This document shows, piece by piece, positions 33,884 to 46,646 of a stretch of DNA of 64,000 nucleotides. The notes under the pieces were generated by a model, which worked only from the letters and a program-made list of their open reading frames with translations, did no database searches and had not been told where the DNA came from. How positions within the stretch are numbered: the first letter of the stretch is position 1; each line of letters begins with the position of its first letter. The DNA lies in assembly GCA_023053575.1 (NCBI GenBank), contig JAKZAP010000003.1:1154561-1218560 (forward strand), in the 5' to 3' direction. A program made the position numbers and the translations under genes. This DNA is from Branchinecta lynchi (taxonomy: Eukaryota > Arthropoda > Branchiopoda > Anostraca > Branchinectidae).

Positions 33884-35396
33884 CTATTACTTTGCTTCTT
33901 TCAAGTTAAAGCACGGCCTGTTTTAGGTAACTGAACCCGAGAAAATGGCCTGATAAAGAGTAAACCTGAATTGCGCGCCAAAAGAATGTACTAAGCTACC
34001 GGAAACATTTACGACATTTACGGAGCATCTTCTATTTGCCGGTTCGCTGTCACAACTTCCTGCTGTCGTCTTAGCCTGCCGAACCGTTAAACTATCTGTA
34101 ATTGAACTGGGCCAGCCAGCCCTTTCGGTGAAACCTACCTGGCTATTACAGTCGCTTATACGGTAATTTTGAGTTCAGTGACAATTGGAAAATGCAGGAA
34201 AATTATGGGTTTTGTGCTGGCTGCTTCCACGTTTAGCAACATGAAACCTCCTTTGTAACAGGGTTATTCACCGACTGGGACGCCTGGCACGTGAAGACGG
34301 CGGCAGGGCGAGTAGATTGTGTGCCAACATTAGAAGCAAGAAATAAAAAAAACTTCAGCTGTTCAGCAAACTTCAAGTTCAATGGACATATCAAACAATA
34401 CCAATAACAACAAACAATTACCACCCCCTAGAATACAATGTTACATCAGAAATCAGCAGATTCCTGAACAACCTATTTTCGCTAATAGAACGTTACGGCA
34501 TTTTTTGCTGACTATACTCAGATTTACTAGCCTCGACAAATATAAGAGGAGTTTCTTTTTTCTTGTCCATTCGTTAATATATATACTCCGGATCATTTGT
34601 ATTGTTGACAACTGTATTGTTAAAACTTAATACCGTTAATTCATATTAACGGTATTAAGTGAGAATTCCTTGTAAGCTCTGGAACCAGCTGCAAGCAAAT
34701 CGGTTATATTTGTACATTTTTGGCAGTATTGTAACTTTACATCCTGAAAACAAAATTTTTCTTCGAACCTACAAACAATAGAAGTTTCATCTGACAACAT
34801 TAGAGCAATCTGACAGCTAGAGACGGTTTATTTTAGCAACCATGTCACTCTCATCACTGAGCTCATCAAAATGATTGATTTTCGTACATGGCCGGCAGAT
34901 TTGAATTTCCGCGCCTTGCAATACCATGCTTTGAAATCATCTCGCCGAGACGCCGAAGAGGTAATGACAAACGATAACAAGAAAACGGCTTATTTTGAGG
35001 CGCTCTCAAATGGAAGTCAGGAATTTGTATGTGTGAATCATTTTATAAGAATTAGAGCATAGTTAGTGCCCATTGTGCTTCAGGTTCAGTCAAAGAGTCA
35101 AAGAAAATATACATGTCAGGGTTTAATAAGTGCTGAAGTTTCTGTTCTTATTTGTGTCCTCTTTGAATTTGTAAGAACCAGAGCGCCATTTAGTTGAGTT
35201 CTCGTCTTGACGATGATAGCTTCTGTAAATAAACGATTCTGATTCTGATCCCATGCAAAAGATTGTGGACATCCAGTCAATGCCTCGAAAAAAAAACCGA
35301 GCCATCACAAAAACGAACACGTCAATAACGCGACAGACAATAACCGTGACTGTCTTATAAGTAGTGAACTGAAAGATAACAAGAGCTGAAAGCTCA
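33884..35396. other. Mostly unassigned
   Basis: No confirmed gene. A 63-codon frame at 34871-35062 and a LINE-tail-like CTGTAAATAAACGATTCTGA near 35225 are the only landmarks apart from the hairpin at 34627. Confidence 0.45.
34627..34660. repeat. Perfect 15 bp hairpin with 4 nt loop
   Basis: CTTAATACCGTTAAT (34627-34641) and its exact complement (34646-34660) flank TCAT. Identical in copy B. Confidence 0.9.
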
Positions 35397-36772
35397 TATG
35401 GCACTTGCAAGGCTGGGTCAGAGGATGAAAGTAGGAATATTTTGCTCAAAATTATTGTTTGTACTTTAAGAAATTCTCTTGTAAGCAAAACCCTTGGGTC
35501 AAAAATGATCACGGGCCCTTGTGAATCATGAATATATGTCGTTTGGTATTGTTTATTTACTTTTCGGTTAAGAAACGCACTTTAAGGGTCTAATTTTTAT
35601 TTTTGAGCAAAACCTAGAGTTAAAATGTATAATTTGCTTCAGATTCAGATTCAGATATTTTTACTTCACCAAAACAACACAACTATATTGTACAAGTTTT
35701 TGTACTTTGTATTTTTGTACAAGTTTTGTATTTTTTGTACTTTGTGGTTAGGATTAGTACTTTAAGGTTAGGATTAATACTTTAAGGGATGGCGGGATCT
35801 GACAATTTCTAAGCCAACCTTGTCAAGTTTCTAATGTTCAAGCCAAGTTTCATCGCCCTAGCACATCTGGAAGTACCTTAATTCGCGATCAGCGGTATTC
35901 CGGACCCTCCCCCCAGCTCCCCTTACAGTGCCAGATTCCGGTCCGGTTTTGTCACTGATGTATCTAGCTCTTGTCCTTGTTCTTCCTACCAAGTTTCATC
36001 CCAATCGCTCCACTCTAAGCACGTCACAAGATTTCCGCCCCTCCACATTCATCGGATCCGGTCCGGACTTGAAATGGGACATCCGAAACACATGGTCTTT
36101 ATAAAGACCAAGTTTCGTTAAGATCGGATGACCCGTTTTCAAAATCATTAAATTCCTCAAGATTCCGGATTCCCCCTCCCTCCACTCCCCCACGGTGGTC
36201 GGATCGGGAAGTTGACTATTTCCAGGTTGATCTAGTCGGATCCTTGACTTGCCTACCAAGTTTCCTGATCACCAGAATTCCGGACCCCCCCCAACTCTCC
36301 CCCACAGTGCACGAATCCGGTTCGTTCTGTCCATGATGGAAGTAGGGCTTGTGCTTGTTCTTCCACCAAGTTTCATCCCGATCGCTCCACTCTAAGCGTT
36401 TCACATGATTTCCGGTTACCCCCTTCGACTCCCCCCCCCCCCCCCCGCATTTATCGGATTCGGTCCGAAATGGGACGTCTGAGACATACCGTCTTTCCAA
36501 ATATCAAGTTTCATTAAGATCGGATCACCCGTTAAAAAGTAATGCATGTCACTAAATTCCAGATTCCGGCTCCCCTCCCTCCACCCACGATGGTCGGATC
36601 AGGCAAGTGACTATTTCCAAGTTAATTCCGTTGTGTCCCTAATATGCCTGCCAAGTTTCATCGTCCTAGCACATCTGGAAGTACTCTAACTCTCGATCAC
36701 CGGACTAACCGACCGACCGACCGATGGAAAAGTGATCGGTATATGGCACTTGGCCGGAAGGCAATTGCCATA
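35397..36772 (+). mobile_element. T1 long repeat element, copy 3
   Basis: Left end TATGGCACTTGCAAGG, right end CAATTGCCATA. It has a TTCAGA microsatellite at 35643-35660 and short TTTGTAC repeats to its right. The right part shows the order a, b, c, truncated a, b, c, a at about 35844, 35991, 36108, 36258, 36366, 36503 and 36651. ACCGACCGACCGACCG follows the last unit. A tRNA-like sequence begins six bases beyond the right end. Counterpart in copy B: 48791-50162. Confidence 0.8.
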
Positions 36773-36775
36773 AAA
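36772..36775 (-). terminator. Possible Pol III terminator
   Basis: TTTT on the minus strand just downstream of the tRNA-like 3' end. It is also the terminal TTTTA of the T1 element, so the match may be coincidental. Confidence 0.35.
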
Positions 36776-36777
36776 TG

Positions 36778-36852
36778 CTCCTCAGCCGGGATTTGAACCC
36801 AGGACCCTCTGCTTACAAGGCAGGCGTTCTTATCATTTGAGCTACCGAGGGG
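36778..36852 (-). tRNA. tRNA-Thr(TGT)-like sequence
   Basis: On the minus strand the sequence reads TAGCTCAAATGATA (A-box-like), an anticodon arm with loop CTTGTAA (anticodon TGT, threonine) and a T arm CTGGG-TTCAAAT-CCCGG with B box GGTTCAAATCC. The acceptor pairs six of seven, including one G-T, with an end mismatch. The D loop lacks the usual GG pair and the anticodon stem has a mismatched outer pair. It could be a tRNA gene, a tRNA pseudogene or the head of a tRNA-derived SINE. Pseudogene or SINE head is favoured because of the D loop and the adjoining repeat. Confidence 0.6.
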
Positions 36853-37081
36853 CTAGTTTACAACCCCATGTCACGGAAATCAATAATAATACATAGATGG
36901 CACTTGACACAAGGGACTTGTACCGTGACCAATAAAAAAGAAACAGATTTTTCGAATATAATTTTGAAGTCTAGGACTCCAAATATTAATATATTATTAA
37001 TATTTTATTATTGTTGTGGTTATCACAAGTTCGTTTTTCCATATTGAGCGGTTTTGATCCTGAAAGACCCTTGTCAAGGAA

Positions 37082-37264
37082 ATATAGCTCCAATAAAGAA
37101 AAAAATAGAAAACCAGTGATTTTCGAGTTTTTTTTTCTTGATCAGCTAATTATCCCTCTAGGATGATGTGCGAGGGATAATAAAAAAACCCGAAAATCAC
37201 GGTTTTCTATTTCTTTCGTAATGAATGGTCAGCTTGGCTTCAAACCTTATATAGCTCCAATAAA
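37082..37264. mobile_element. Hairpin-bearing insertion in an F5 repeat
   Basis: The 16-mer ATATAGCTCCAATAAA occurs at 37082-37097 and 37249-37264, with 151 bp between that is absent from other F5 copies. The insert contains a roughly 45 bp imperfect inverted repeat (AAATAGAAAACCAGTGATTT with its complement to 37217). The direct repeat could be a long TSD or a partial duplication of F5. Confidence 0.6.
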
Positions 37265-38063
37265 ATTCAGCTGACGTATCCGTTTTGCACTATCAAATAT
37301 GATTCGCAGTCAGCAGTTGGGCTGAAGGAATAGGCTCGAAAAAACTGTTTCTGGTTTATTCGTCACGGCACAAGTTGTAAAGTGCCATCTATGTATTATA
37401 ACCCTGACTGGTTAAAACCGCGCCTGAGCAAAACGCCAATCCTCGACTCCGAGAAAGTCAGGATTTCGCATACAGTTAGGGGAGTTTGCCAGTTCTGGAT
37501 AACTCTCTAACTAATGCCCTGACCCTGGCCCCACTATAGTCACACTAGTAATAACGCCGGTAATAAGGCCGTCTTACGGTCCAAATTGGGAAGAAAAGAC
37601 GCTGAAAACGCAAGATTATGGAAAAATCAATCTTCGCCATTTTGAAACGTATCTCTGGAGTGTTTGGACCAATCACAGACCATAGTCGCTGATTTTAATC
37701 AGTTCTGTTTACCTTTGAGTGATGATAGTGGTAATATATCTTGAATTTCTTCGTTCCAGGTGTGGCCAGGATGAAACGTAAGAGTGGGTAATAATCATAT
37801 TAACGAACCAAATTATGTACAGGACATATTGTGACTGAATGTGGCCCGGGCATAAGCTTCATGAACGACATATAAGGTGAAATCCTTCCTGAGACTGGTG
37901 AACAATGATACGGCGTCGTCGATCCTTGGCTTTTGTGTTTTCTTACGTAGTGCGGTCCTAAATAGACCAGCGTGATAGCAGTGTTCCACCGCCACCGCGG
38001 TTTTCCGCCACCATATGTTTTCCGCCTCCTTTTAATTCAGGTAGCGCAGGTAGCCTGTGCAGG
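37265..38063. other. Unassigned sequence to contig end
   Basis: Rest of the F5 tail, then sequence with no recognised gene or repeat, ending at the gap. Confidence 0.5.
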
Positions 38064-38163
38064 NNNNNNNNNNNNNNNNNNNNNNNNNNNNNNNNNNNNN
38101 NNNNNNNNNNNNNNNNNNNNNNNNNNNNNNNNNNNNNNNNNNNNNNNNNNNNNNNNNNNNNNN
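38064..38163. other. Assembly gap of 100 N
   Basis: Exactly 100 N, a conventional placeholder for a gap of unknown size. Confidence 0.99.
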
Positions 38164-38727
38164 CGACAGACAGACACTTGAGCGAGGGGCAATTACCATA
38201 AGAAATACAACTAAGAAAAGCATACAGAGCTTTTTAAATAAAAATAAAATAATAAAGCAAAGAAGAAGTGTTCTGAAATGACTGTTCTTTGCACACATGT
38301 AATATCGTGGTGGCCAGTTGTCCACACCGACCTCCGTGGTCGGGAAAAGCACAACAAAAAACTGTGGCCAACGATTTTCAGTGTAGCCCTACTATTTCTA
38401 ATCCCAGGATTATGCTCTTCAAAGAGTTTCGTGTTTCGGATCACTTCCCAAAGTTTTGTACCTTATAGGCCCAACAGGATATCAGAAAACTTCATGCCCT
38501 CCTTGCACAAAGCGATAGTCCCATTCAATGGTCTCACAAGATTATGTAATTCGATACACCAATTGGGTGGGTCGCGTTACCAAGCTTCTAATACTGTCCC
38601 CGAACTTCTAAGACGCCTGGGAAAAAGATCCAGTGAAGCTCCAAGCCCCAGGAGGGAAATCGGTTTATGGTAGCTACTGGAGACAGGAACTGGAAACGCA
38701 AAGCGGCTCGTAGGGTCCATAACTTAC

Positions 38728-38812
38728 CAGCTGTTCCAATGGCTGAAGGAATAATGGCTACAGCTAGCAACATTATCTTCTTACAGTAATAAATAAACCA
38801 CTTCTTTGTCAT
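38728..38812 (-). CDS. Possible signal-peptide first exon (copy B)
   Basis: Identical counterpart of 25316-25400: ATG at 38810-38812, basic then hydrophobic residues, donor GTAAGT starting at 38727. Most likely the same locus represented twice. Confidence 0.3.
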
Positions 38813-39681
38813 CTGATAAGTGGGACAATGGTGTAGAGAAACTTGTTCTTTCCCCTTACAAATATGATTCGCACATGGCTCCTTGGGTATTTTATAGTAT
38901 CATAACTGACCCTCTTAGCCTCACGACGCTTCCGGTAAAAAATCAGGGTAAAGGAATGATACCCAAGATGGGTTCGGTCCGGATCGTACCTAATCCATAC
39001 CAGATAGTAAGATGAAAACGGGGGGGGGGGGGGGGGGGGGGTCGACGCTGAGTTCATAAATGGAGTATGTAAAAGTATTTTTTCCACTTTCTACCATGAT
39101 TCATCTCGGGTATTTTATAATACTTGTAGCTATTGAACTGGCAGGTCCACTTACAGATATTTTTGATTCAATTTCCCTTACCCTCAAGGAGCTTCCGCCT
39201 CCTTATGAAAACACAAGAAACCGACAGGAGAGGGTCGCAAGTTCAAAGGGTTCCAAAGTTGTCCCCCGTTACCTGCAACACATACGCGGGTACCAAAAAA
39301 GCTTCGTTCCGAGTTTCACCAAAATTTATAATGATGGTGGTAGCTGTCTGTGATATTATTCCAACGTCCGTGTTCTGTTTTTGGTTTTTATTTACATACT
39401 GTAACAGGGTCTGTGATGACGAATTGATGATTAACTGTATAGATTATAAAATGTGCATTATACTTGACGTAATACCTTACTTACTCACCCTCACAACTTC
39501 AGCGTCTACCGAAGATCATACCGAAGATCAGGTAGAGGAGTTCAATTTCCAGTCTGTTTGATTTCTACTGGGTTGTTATTTATGAACAACCCATTTTTGC
39601 GGCCGCTGAAGTACCAATAAAATAAGATTGGAAACCTATTCTGTTGCAGTCGCTGGAACTCATCAGGGGTAGCCTACCTAA

Positions 39682-42316
39682 TAGTACACTGTCAGAAGTT
39701 TCATAACAGATAGCGTATAACACTTTCAAGAATAACACCTTTTCACCTTAGAAATAAAGTGTTATGACCAATTAAATTTACACTATTTCGTGCATAGATC
39801 TCCAACAACACCTTCAATTGGTAAAAATACTAACGGGAACGAAAGAAACATAACAGATAACATCCCAAAGTGTTATCTGTTGAAACCGTGCATCCTTCTG
39901 TTGTCGTTATGTAACTTCTGACAGTGTAGTATTTTTTACCTATTGAAGGTGTTGTTGGAGATCTGGGCACGAAATAGTATAAACTGAATTGGTCATAACA
40001 CTTTATTTCTAAGTGAAAAGCTTAGAAAAGCCGACTATGAGAAAATACGGGAAGAGTTAAGGGGAATGCATAACTGGGAAGCACTATTTGAGGATAAGAC
40101 AACCAACGATAGCTGGAACCTATTCAAGGAAATAATGCTAAAGCACGAGGAGAAATACACAACCATCTCTTATGCGAAGAGACCACGCACGCTACCCTAC
40201 CTGACAAGGGCCATCAAACGAGAAATGAATAGAAAGAGAAAATATTGGACAAAATATAGGCAAATAAACTCCCAAGATCAACTCCAAAAATTCAGAAGAG
40301 CAAGAAATAGACTGAGGAAGCTAACACGAAATTCCGTAAAAAAACATGAAGATATTATCGCTGCAGAAACCAAAAGTAATCCAAAGAAGTTCTGGAACTA
40401 TGCATCCTCGGCGAAACCTGGGCGACACTCTATCCCCTACCTCACTACAGCATCTGGCAAGATCACGGACTATGGAGAGATAGCAGAAACCCTAAACAGA
40501 CAGTATTCCTCAGTTTACACTGTAGAAAACTGTACAAACGTCCCAGAACCCCCAGAATACCCAGTCAAAGTACCTATGCCAATGGTGGTCATTTGTCAAT
40601 CTGATGTCACAAAAGAGACTGAAAAAACTTGACCCCTCGAAGTCGAAAGGACCAGACGGTATTCACCCCAGACTACTCAAGGAAACCGCAGAAGCTATAT
40701 CCTTACCTCTAACGCTGATCTTCCGAAAATCGTTAGAGGAAAAAAGTTGTCCCCACCGACTGGAAGAAAGCTACTGTCATTCCGGTACACAAAAAAGGCC
40801 CCAAAGACAAAGCTGAAAACTATAGGCCAATAAGTCTAACATCGGTGTCTTCGAAGATCCTCGAGGGAATTGTAAATGATGCAATCACCAAACATCTGAT
40901 GGAGAACAACATCATGTCCCCAAACCAACATGGTTTCCGAGCTTGCCATTCCACGGACTCAAACCTCATACAGTCATACGAGGAAGTCACCAAGTTACTT
41001 GAAAAGGGAATATCTGTGGATGTGATCCTGTTAGATCAAGCGAAGGCATTCGACAAAGTCGCACACCCTAAGGTTGAAAAGAAAGCTCCAAGCCTGTCAC
41101 ATCCACCCGGACATCATTGAATGGATCGCAGACTTCCTAGCAGAAACGAATCCAAAGAGTTGCTGTCATTAACGACGAAGGAATCCGTGTACTTTCATCA
41201 CCTGTACCTGTGTTGAGTGGAGTTCCCCAGGGAACTGTGCTCGGGCCAACACTGTTCAACGTTCTATATCAATGATGCCCCTCAATTGCTTCGAAACCTT
41301 CTCACACTCTACGCAGACGACTCCAAGCTTATCGGAGCAGCATCATCGTCGAGAGAGGTTGACTCAATCCAAGCGGACCTCGATAGGCTAAATGACTGGG
41401 CGAAACAATGGCTACTGGAGTTTAACTCAAGCAAATGTAAGGTCATGCACTTTGGCAACAAGAACACAAAACATACCTATACCATGCTAAACCCAATCAC
41501 TAGCCAAAGAGAAGCCCTAGCCGCAGTCACAGAGGAAAGGGACCTGGGAGTAATAGTTGACCACCAGCTAAAGTTTCACAGCCACACTGAAAAGATCGTC
41601 GCTAGTGCGAATCGAGCTTTAGGGATAATCAAACGAACATTCACTACGAGATCCCCAAGAACGATCACTAAGCTCTATAAGGGCCTTGTCAGGCCAAGGC
41701 TAGAAACTGGCATGTCTATTGCATCCCCCTTCTACAAAGGAGACAAGGACATGCTTGAAAAGGTACAGCGCAGAGCAACTAAGATTGTAGATGGCTGCCA
41801 ACATCTTCCTTATCAGATGAGATTGCGAACCCTGAACCTATGCAGCATGACCTACAGAAGAAAAAGGGGGAGACATGATTCACACCTATAAACTCATCAG
41901 AAACAATCCAACCCATGACCTCTTCATCATCGATTCAGCACAGCGAACTAGAGGTCATTCCATGAAAATCACGAAGCTCAACGCCCAGAAGAGGGAACGC
42001 CACCATTTTCTTACCAACCGGGTTGTTGATCTGTGGAACTCCCTAAGCGAAGACACCGTCTCCAGCAAGACCATCGAAGAGTTCAAAGTCTCCCTTGACA
42101 GGGAGTGGAGCAAGAAGCCATGGAGACTGGAATGGGATGCCCTGGAGTCCCAGACCAGAGCATAAGTTATCCACGTGGCAATTTCCGAAGAAGCGATGAG
42201 CAATGCTACAGGATGGAAAATCCTTCAATTGCTCCAAGCTGCAATTTAAGGTATTTTTTTAAGGTTATTCTTGAAAGTGTTATGCGCAATCTGTTATGAA
42301 ACTTCTGACAGTGTAC
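39682..42316 (+). mobile_element. F1 TIR element hosting a LINE (copy B)
   Basis: Counterpart of 26297-28930, with the same CTACCTAA flanks (39674-39681 and 42317-42324). Confidence 0.85.
40021..42165 (+). pseudogene. Reverse transcriptase of LINE, frameshifted (copy B)
   Basis: Same element as 26636-28779, but with the frame broken elsewhere. One-base insertions compared with copy A occur near 40609, 40745, 41068 and 41145. The segment 41217-41891, which carries YADDSKLIGA and the basic thumb-like region, is uninterrupted for 224 codons, and the final frame ends at TAA 42163-42165 (ESQTRA). The shift after LGPTLFN is shared with copy A. The pattern says that most breaks in either copy are consensus errors and only the shared one is likely genomic. 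The whole insertion runs 40021-42262. Confidence 0.85.
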
Positions 42317-42451
42317 CTACCTAACGAACCAGATTCGGGTCTACTCCTGTCATGTTTCTAATCTTTTGACGGATTAAACGTAAAATTATCATTATTTTCA
42401 AAAGTAATGAACCATTTTGTCGATTTGTTTTCCTCTCCATCATACAAAATC

Positions 42452-43470
42452 AAGACCAACGGTTTCGATGGGATCCCAAAAATTCAACATTTGTTCCAGA
42501 CTTTAACAGATTAAGGCGAATGGTAATCATCTGAGAAGATCAACAGTAATCATCAGATATGGATTCTTATTTGACGGAGTAAAACGGATAAACTCAGCTA
42601 CATCCGTTTTGGATGGACGTTTTGGATCCGTTTTGCTCCGTCAAAGATTATTCGCAGTCAGCTTGGGCTGAAGGAATATTTATCGGCATGTGTGAATACC
42701 CCTATACCCTACGTCGTATCTGCTTTGTCGAAATTGATCAAAACTTCCTGCCTTATTTCTGCCAAATTTCCTGTTTCGGCCGGATGCCAGGCTAGCTACT
42801 TGTCTTGCAAAAACTGAAGCTCCAGAAGGAATTCGGCTTACTTAGGAATTCAGTTTTCTTATCCCTACACCGCACATAATCAACTTCAGATAAACAAATA
42901 TTTTTTTTTTAAATTTGCGGTTTCACCCGTGTGGTGTTCTATCGAAAAATGACGGCCAAACGGCTCAACTTCAGATAAAACTGTTACTTTCAGCAAATTT
43001 TTGGTTTTGGCCAGATTCCAGGTAAATCGTATATCCGGGGAGCCAATAATTTGCATTTACTGATTCAGCATGTCTCCTTACTGCTGTACGAAACCTCTAA
43101 TTCAACGTCAAGTAAAATCTTTACTTTTAACAAATTTCCGGTTCTGGCCGGATTCCGCGCAAACTATATGTCCGTGTAGGAAATAATTTGCATATACGGA
43201 TTCAGCATGTCTGTTTACCCCTGAATCTCATTAGCTTTTCAAAATATTTTGTTGACCCCATAATTTGAACCCCCACCCCTAAATATCGATCTACGGAGCC
43301 CATCTACGAATTCGACCTGTTCCTTGACCCAAAGACCTTCATAACAAGTTTGAAAAAAAATCTCATTCCCTTCGAGAGTTATGGTGCTTAAGGACGGACA
43401 GACAGATGAACAACTTTAACGAAGTCATATGTATCCCTCCCAGATCCCTCCAATTACAATTTGGAATCCC
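42452..43470 (+). mobile_element. F2-family repeat, long copy (copy B)
   Basis: Counterpart of 29066-30085, with the same tandem interior and inverted ends. Confidence 0.75.
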
Positions 43471-44290
43471 AAAAAACATTACAGTCAAACGTAACTTCAT
43501 TAAATTCATTAAATCTTACTTCTAAAAAATTTAAAATCATCAATTTTCTATGAACAATTTTCCTCTATTCATCTTCATTATTCTATACTTCAAAACCGAT
43601 TTACTTTTGTATTTTGAATTATAGCATAAAAAAGTAGACTTTCCAGTCAAGATCGACATATCATAGGAAACGACATATCATTATTCATGCCGTCGACGCT
43701 ATCACCGACAATATCATCCCAACTTGTTTCCACGGCTACCAATGTGGCTATTCGTGGGCTTGTCCTGTCGATTAGCCACTTCTGTTTTTCGTCTTTCATT
43801 TTCTGATAGCCGAAAACTCACCAGGTCTGGACAACGTTAACGTAAACACCCTAACGACCTTATATTCTGCAGGGATTAGCAGCTCTATCCGTTTTGTTGA
43901 AGTTTAACCGAGGAGGACTGAGATCCGACAGTCTAGTTACCCTTCACTTAAATAAGCCTGAAAACCACACAAAAATGCGTTACTTTGTCTGTCCGCGTCT
44001 GTCCGATAATCGATTTCATCGAATTAACTAATTCTTTTGGATATATGGTACATCTATGAGCTTGTCCCTCAATGCTTATAATATTAAGCAACTACAGTGG
44101 TAAGTACTAATCGAAAGTAAACTCAAATGCAGAAAAATCTTTACCGATCAACGACCCAATCGAGCTGCAACAACAACAGCCGTGTCCAAAATGAAATCAC
44201 AGCAACCTTTTTAACTCCAAGGAACTCTCACAAAGGAATTCACGAAGTCAAATATTTAATGCTAAGCTAGAATCTTTAATTTGTTTTCCC

Positions 44291-44647
44291 CAAAGCAAAA
44301 TAACACTAGGGAGTACCGCCAAGACCTATGCTTTCCATGCTTTGCGAAAGGGTCATACTCGGTAGCTCCGCCCACTGCGCTTGCCGCATTTAAAGCGAGA
44401 CAAACTTGCGGGTTTAGAAATTTCTGGTAAAGCAAAGGTGCGGTCTGTACATACCAAGGAAACAGTGGAGACTGTATCATTTTTTTGCTACGTTCAGGAT
44501 ATGAGGTTAACACAGCCAGTGCCGGTGAACGACTGAATGAGTTTCATTAGGGACGTTCTCTATAGCTAGTGGTGCTAGTATCGCTGCTATTCGAGAGTGT
44601 CAATTTTGTCAAGTCTTGGCGATACTCCCTAGTGTTATTTTGATCTG
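44291..44647 (+). mobile_element. hAT-c miniature element (copy B)
   Basis: 357 bp counterpart of 30902-31258, TSD GTTTTCCC at 44283-44290 and 44648-44655. Confidence 0.85.
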
Positions 44648-46646
44648 GTTTTCCCACAAGTTCGTATTTCCAACCTGAGCGGCTTTGAGCCTGAAGAGGA
44701 CCCTTGCCAAGAAGGACCGAAATATAGCTCTAATAAAATTTAGCTAACGTATCCGTTTTGCACTATCAAATATAATGGTAAGCCATTGCAAAAAATAACA
44801 CAAATAACAACAATAAATATCTTATCGTTACGTTCCTACTCCCTTCAGAGGGGTTGCGTCATCTTTTGTTGAAATTAATTTCTCCACGTCTGGATGAAGT
44901 TTGGGTTGTCGTGCAAGCAGCGCATATTCTGAAACGTTATTAATAGAGCCACGTGTACAAAAATACAAAATCCCTTTGATGAGTCAAAATAATTCAGTGT
45001 ATTTAATGTTTTTTTTTTTTTTAATAAAAGTTGTTGATAAAAATATAAAAAATGAACTACTGTTTTATTTTGTTTTCTGTTCATGGACCAAGGGCTTCAT
45101 TAAAAATCTATCTATCTGTTCAATGCAAAAATAAACTGCCTTTTCAGTTAAACTGTTAAAGCAATCTTAAAAATTATCTTCCGCGGTTTGAACATCAATG
45201 ATAGCCTACAGCCAGGCCCGTATCCAGGAATTTATTTCGGGGGGGGGGGGGGGGGTTTGCCTGCGGGTTGCACAAAAAAGTACAAAAAAGACACAGATCA
45301 GAGGGAATTATTTAGTTTATTTACCAAGAAATTGACCAAGTCTTTATTTTGCGAAATCACTTGGATACTGGAAGATGATGAAATTCATTACACACTAAAC
45401 AAGAAAAGTGAAATAGCGCAGAATACAGAAAGAAAACGTAAAAATTACAATAAGCGTTCAATAACAGAGTAAATGCACAAAATGAAAAAATAAACATAGA
45501 AAAAAGAAATACCGAGTTTCACTTATTTTCAATTATCTATATTTAAAAAAAGACCATCGATATAAGCAACCTGCCAAGAAAGCATAAGAACGTGCTTAAA
45601 GAATCTTTCAGCCGAAGCTGACTCGGAGACAGATATAAACAAAGGATCAAACACTTTTCCTCTTTCATAGCCATTGCCATTGCTTGGCGCTTGGCCCTGG
45701 AGTTACACTAACTAATAATCAGAAAAAATAGGGTATTAACAGATTAACTGGATTTATTAAGAAAAGCAAAAGAGAATAGAAAAAAACAACTGTGGTTTTG
45801 ATTTAAAAATATAAAAAGTAACAAAAGAGACGAAACAAAAACCGAACGGAAATTCGGAAAAGGTGAAAAAATTAGAAAAACTGGCAAAAAAATATCGGGA
45901 AGAGAACATCACTTAACTCAACCAATAAACATATTGTTTGTAATGACTCTTCACTGCTCGCTTGAGGGCATAACACCGTTAATAATTCTACCGTTTACTG
46001 GGAAATAGTGGAATAAGTTGGAGACCCCTGTTTTTTGTTTATTTCCTCAGAGGCGGCTACTAGCTACTGCTAATTACAGACAGACACGCGGAAAGGATGC
46101 AATTCATTGTTGAGATAGTAACCATGTGCTCCGTACAAAACAAACACCTGAAACTGTCATTTATAAATCATTCAAAAGGAATTGAAAATCAGCTAAAAAT
46201 CACATGAGCAAATAATGGGGAAGTATTGCACATGCCCTATCAGAAGCGGTCTTTTCACGTCTTTCTATTGACATAAATTTTAGAAAGGAATTTATTATTG
46301 GCCTGAAAGGCCATCAAAAAATAAAATAAAAATGGCATGCTACTTGTCCCGGGAACAGGCTGGGGACATTCGAAGGGGCCGAGGACTGATAGGACCAAAA
46401 AGAACAATAAATATTCTTTGAGCCCAAGCTGACTTTGAAACATTGTTTGAACAAAAAGAACAAGATGGTGTTCTCCATAAGTAGTCGTAAGTACCTCACC
46501 AAATTAACACTGTAACACGAAGAAATTGTATATAACATACACTAGACCCGTCAATATACTTGTATTTATTGGCTAGATTCTTCGAAACACAAGTTGTATT
46601 TAAATTCAATATAAAATTTTGTAAGATGATACTGTGTACCTTCATG

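Larger units (their letters stand above)
24753..38063 (+). other. Duplicated block, copy A (contig end before the gap)
   Basis: 13,311 bp that recur at 38164-51451 in the same orientation. It ends on the base before a 100-N gap. The coordinate offset to copy B is 13,411 at the start, falls by 29 at the poly-G run, and thereafter stays between about 13,382 and 13,390. Differences seen are mostly single-base indels, with few substitutions. Best explained as overlapping contig ends left unmerged. Confidence 0.9.

Noticed and set aside
34871..35062. 63-codon frame with a weak GTAATG donor inside
   Set aside because: No signal or domain, and the downstream part is broken in copy B. Insufficient evidence.
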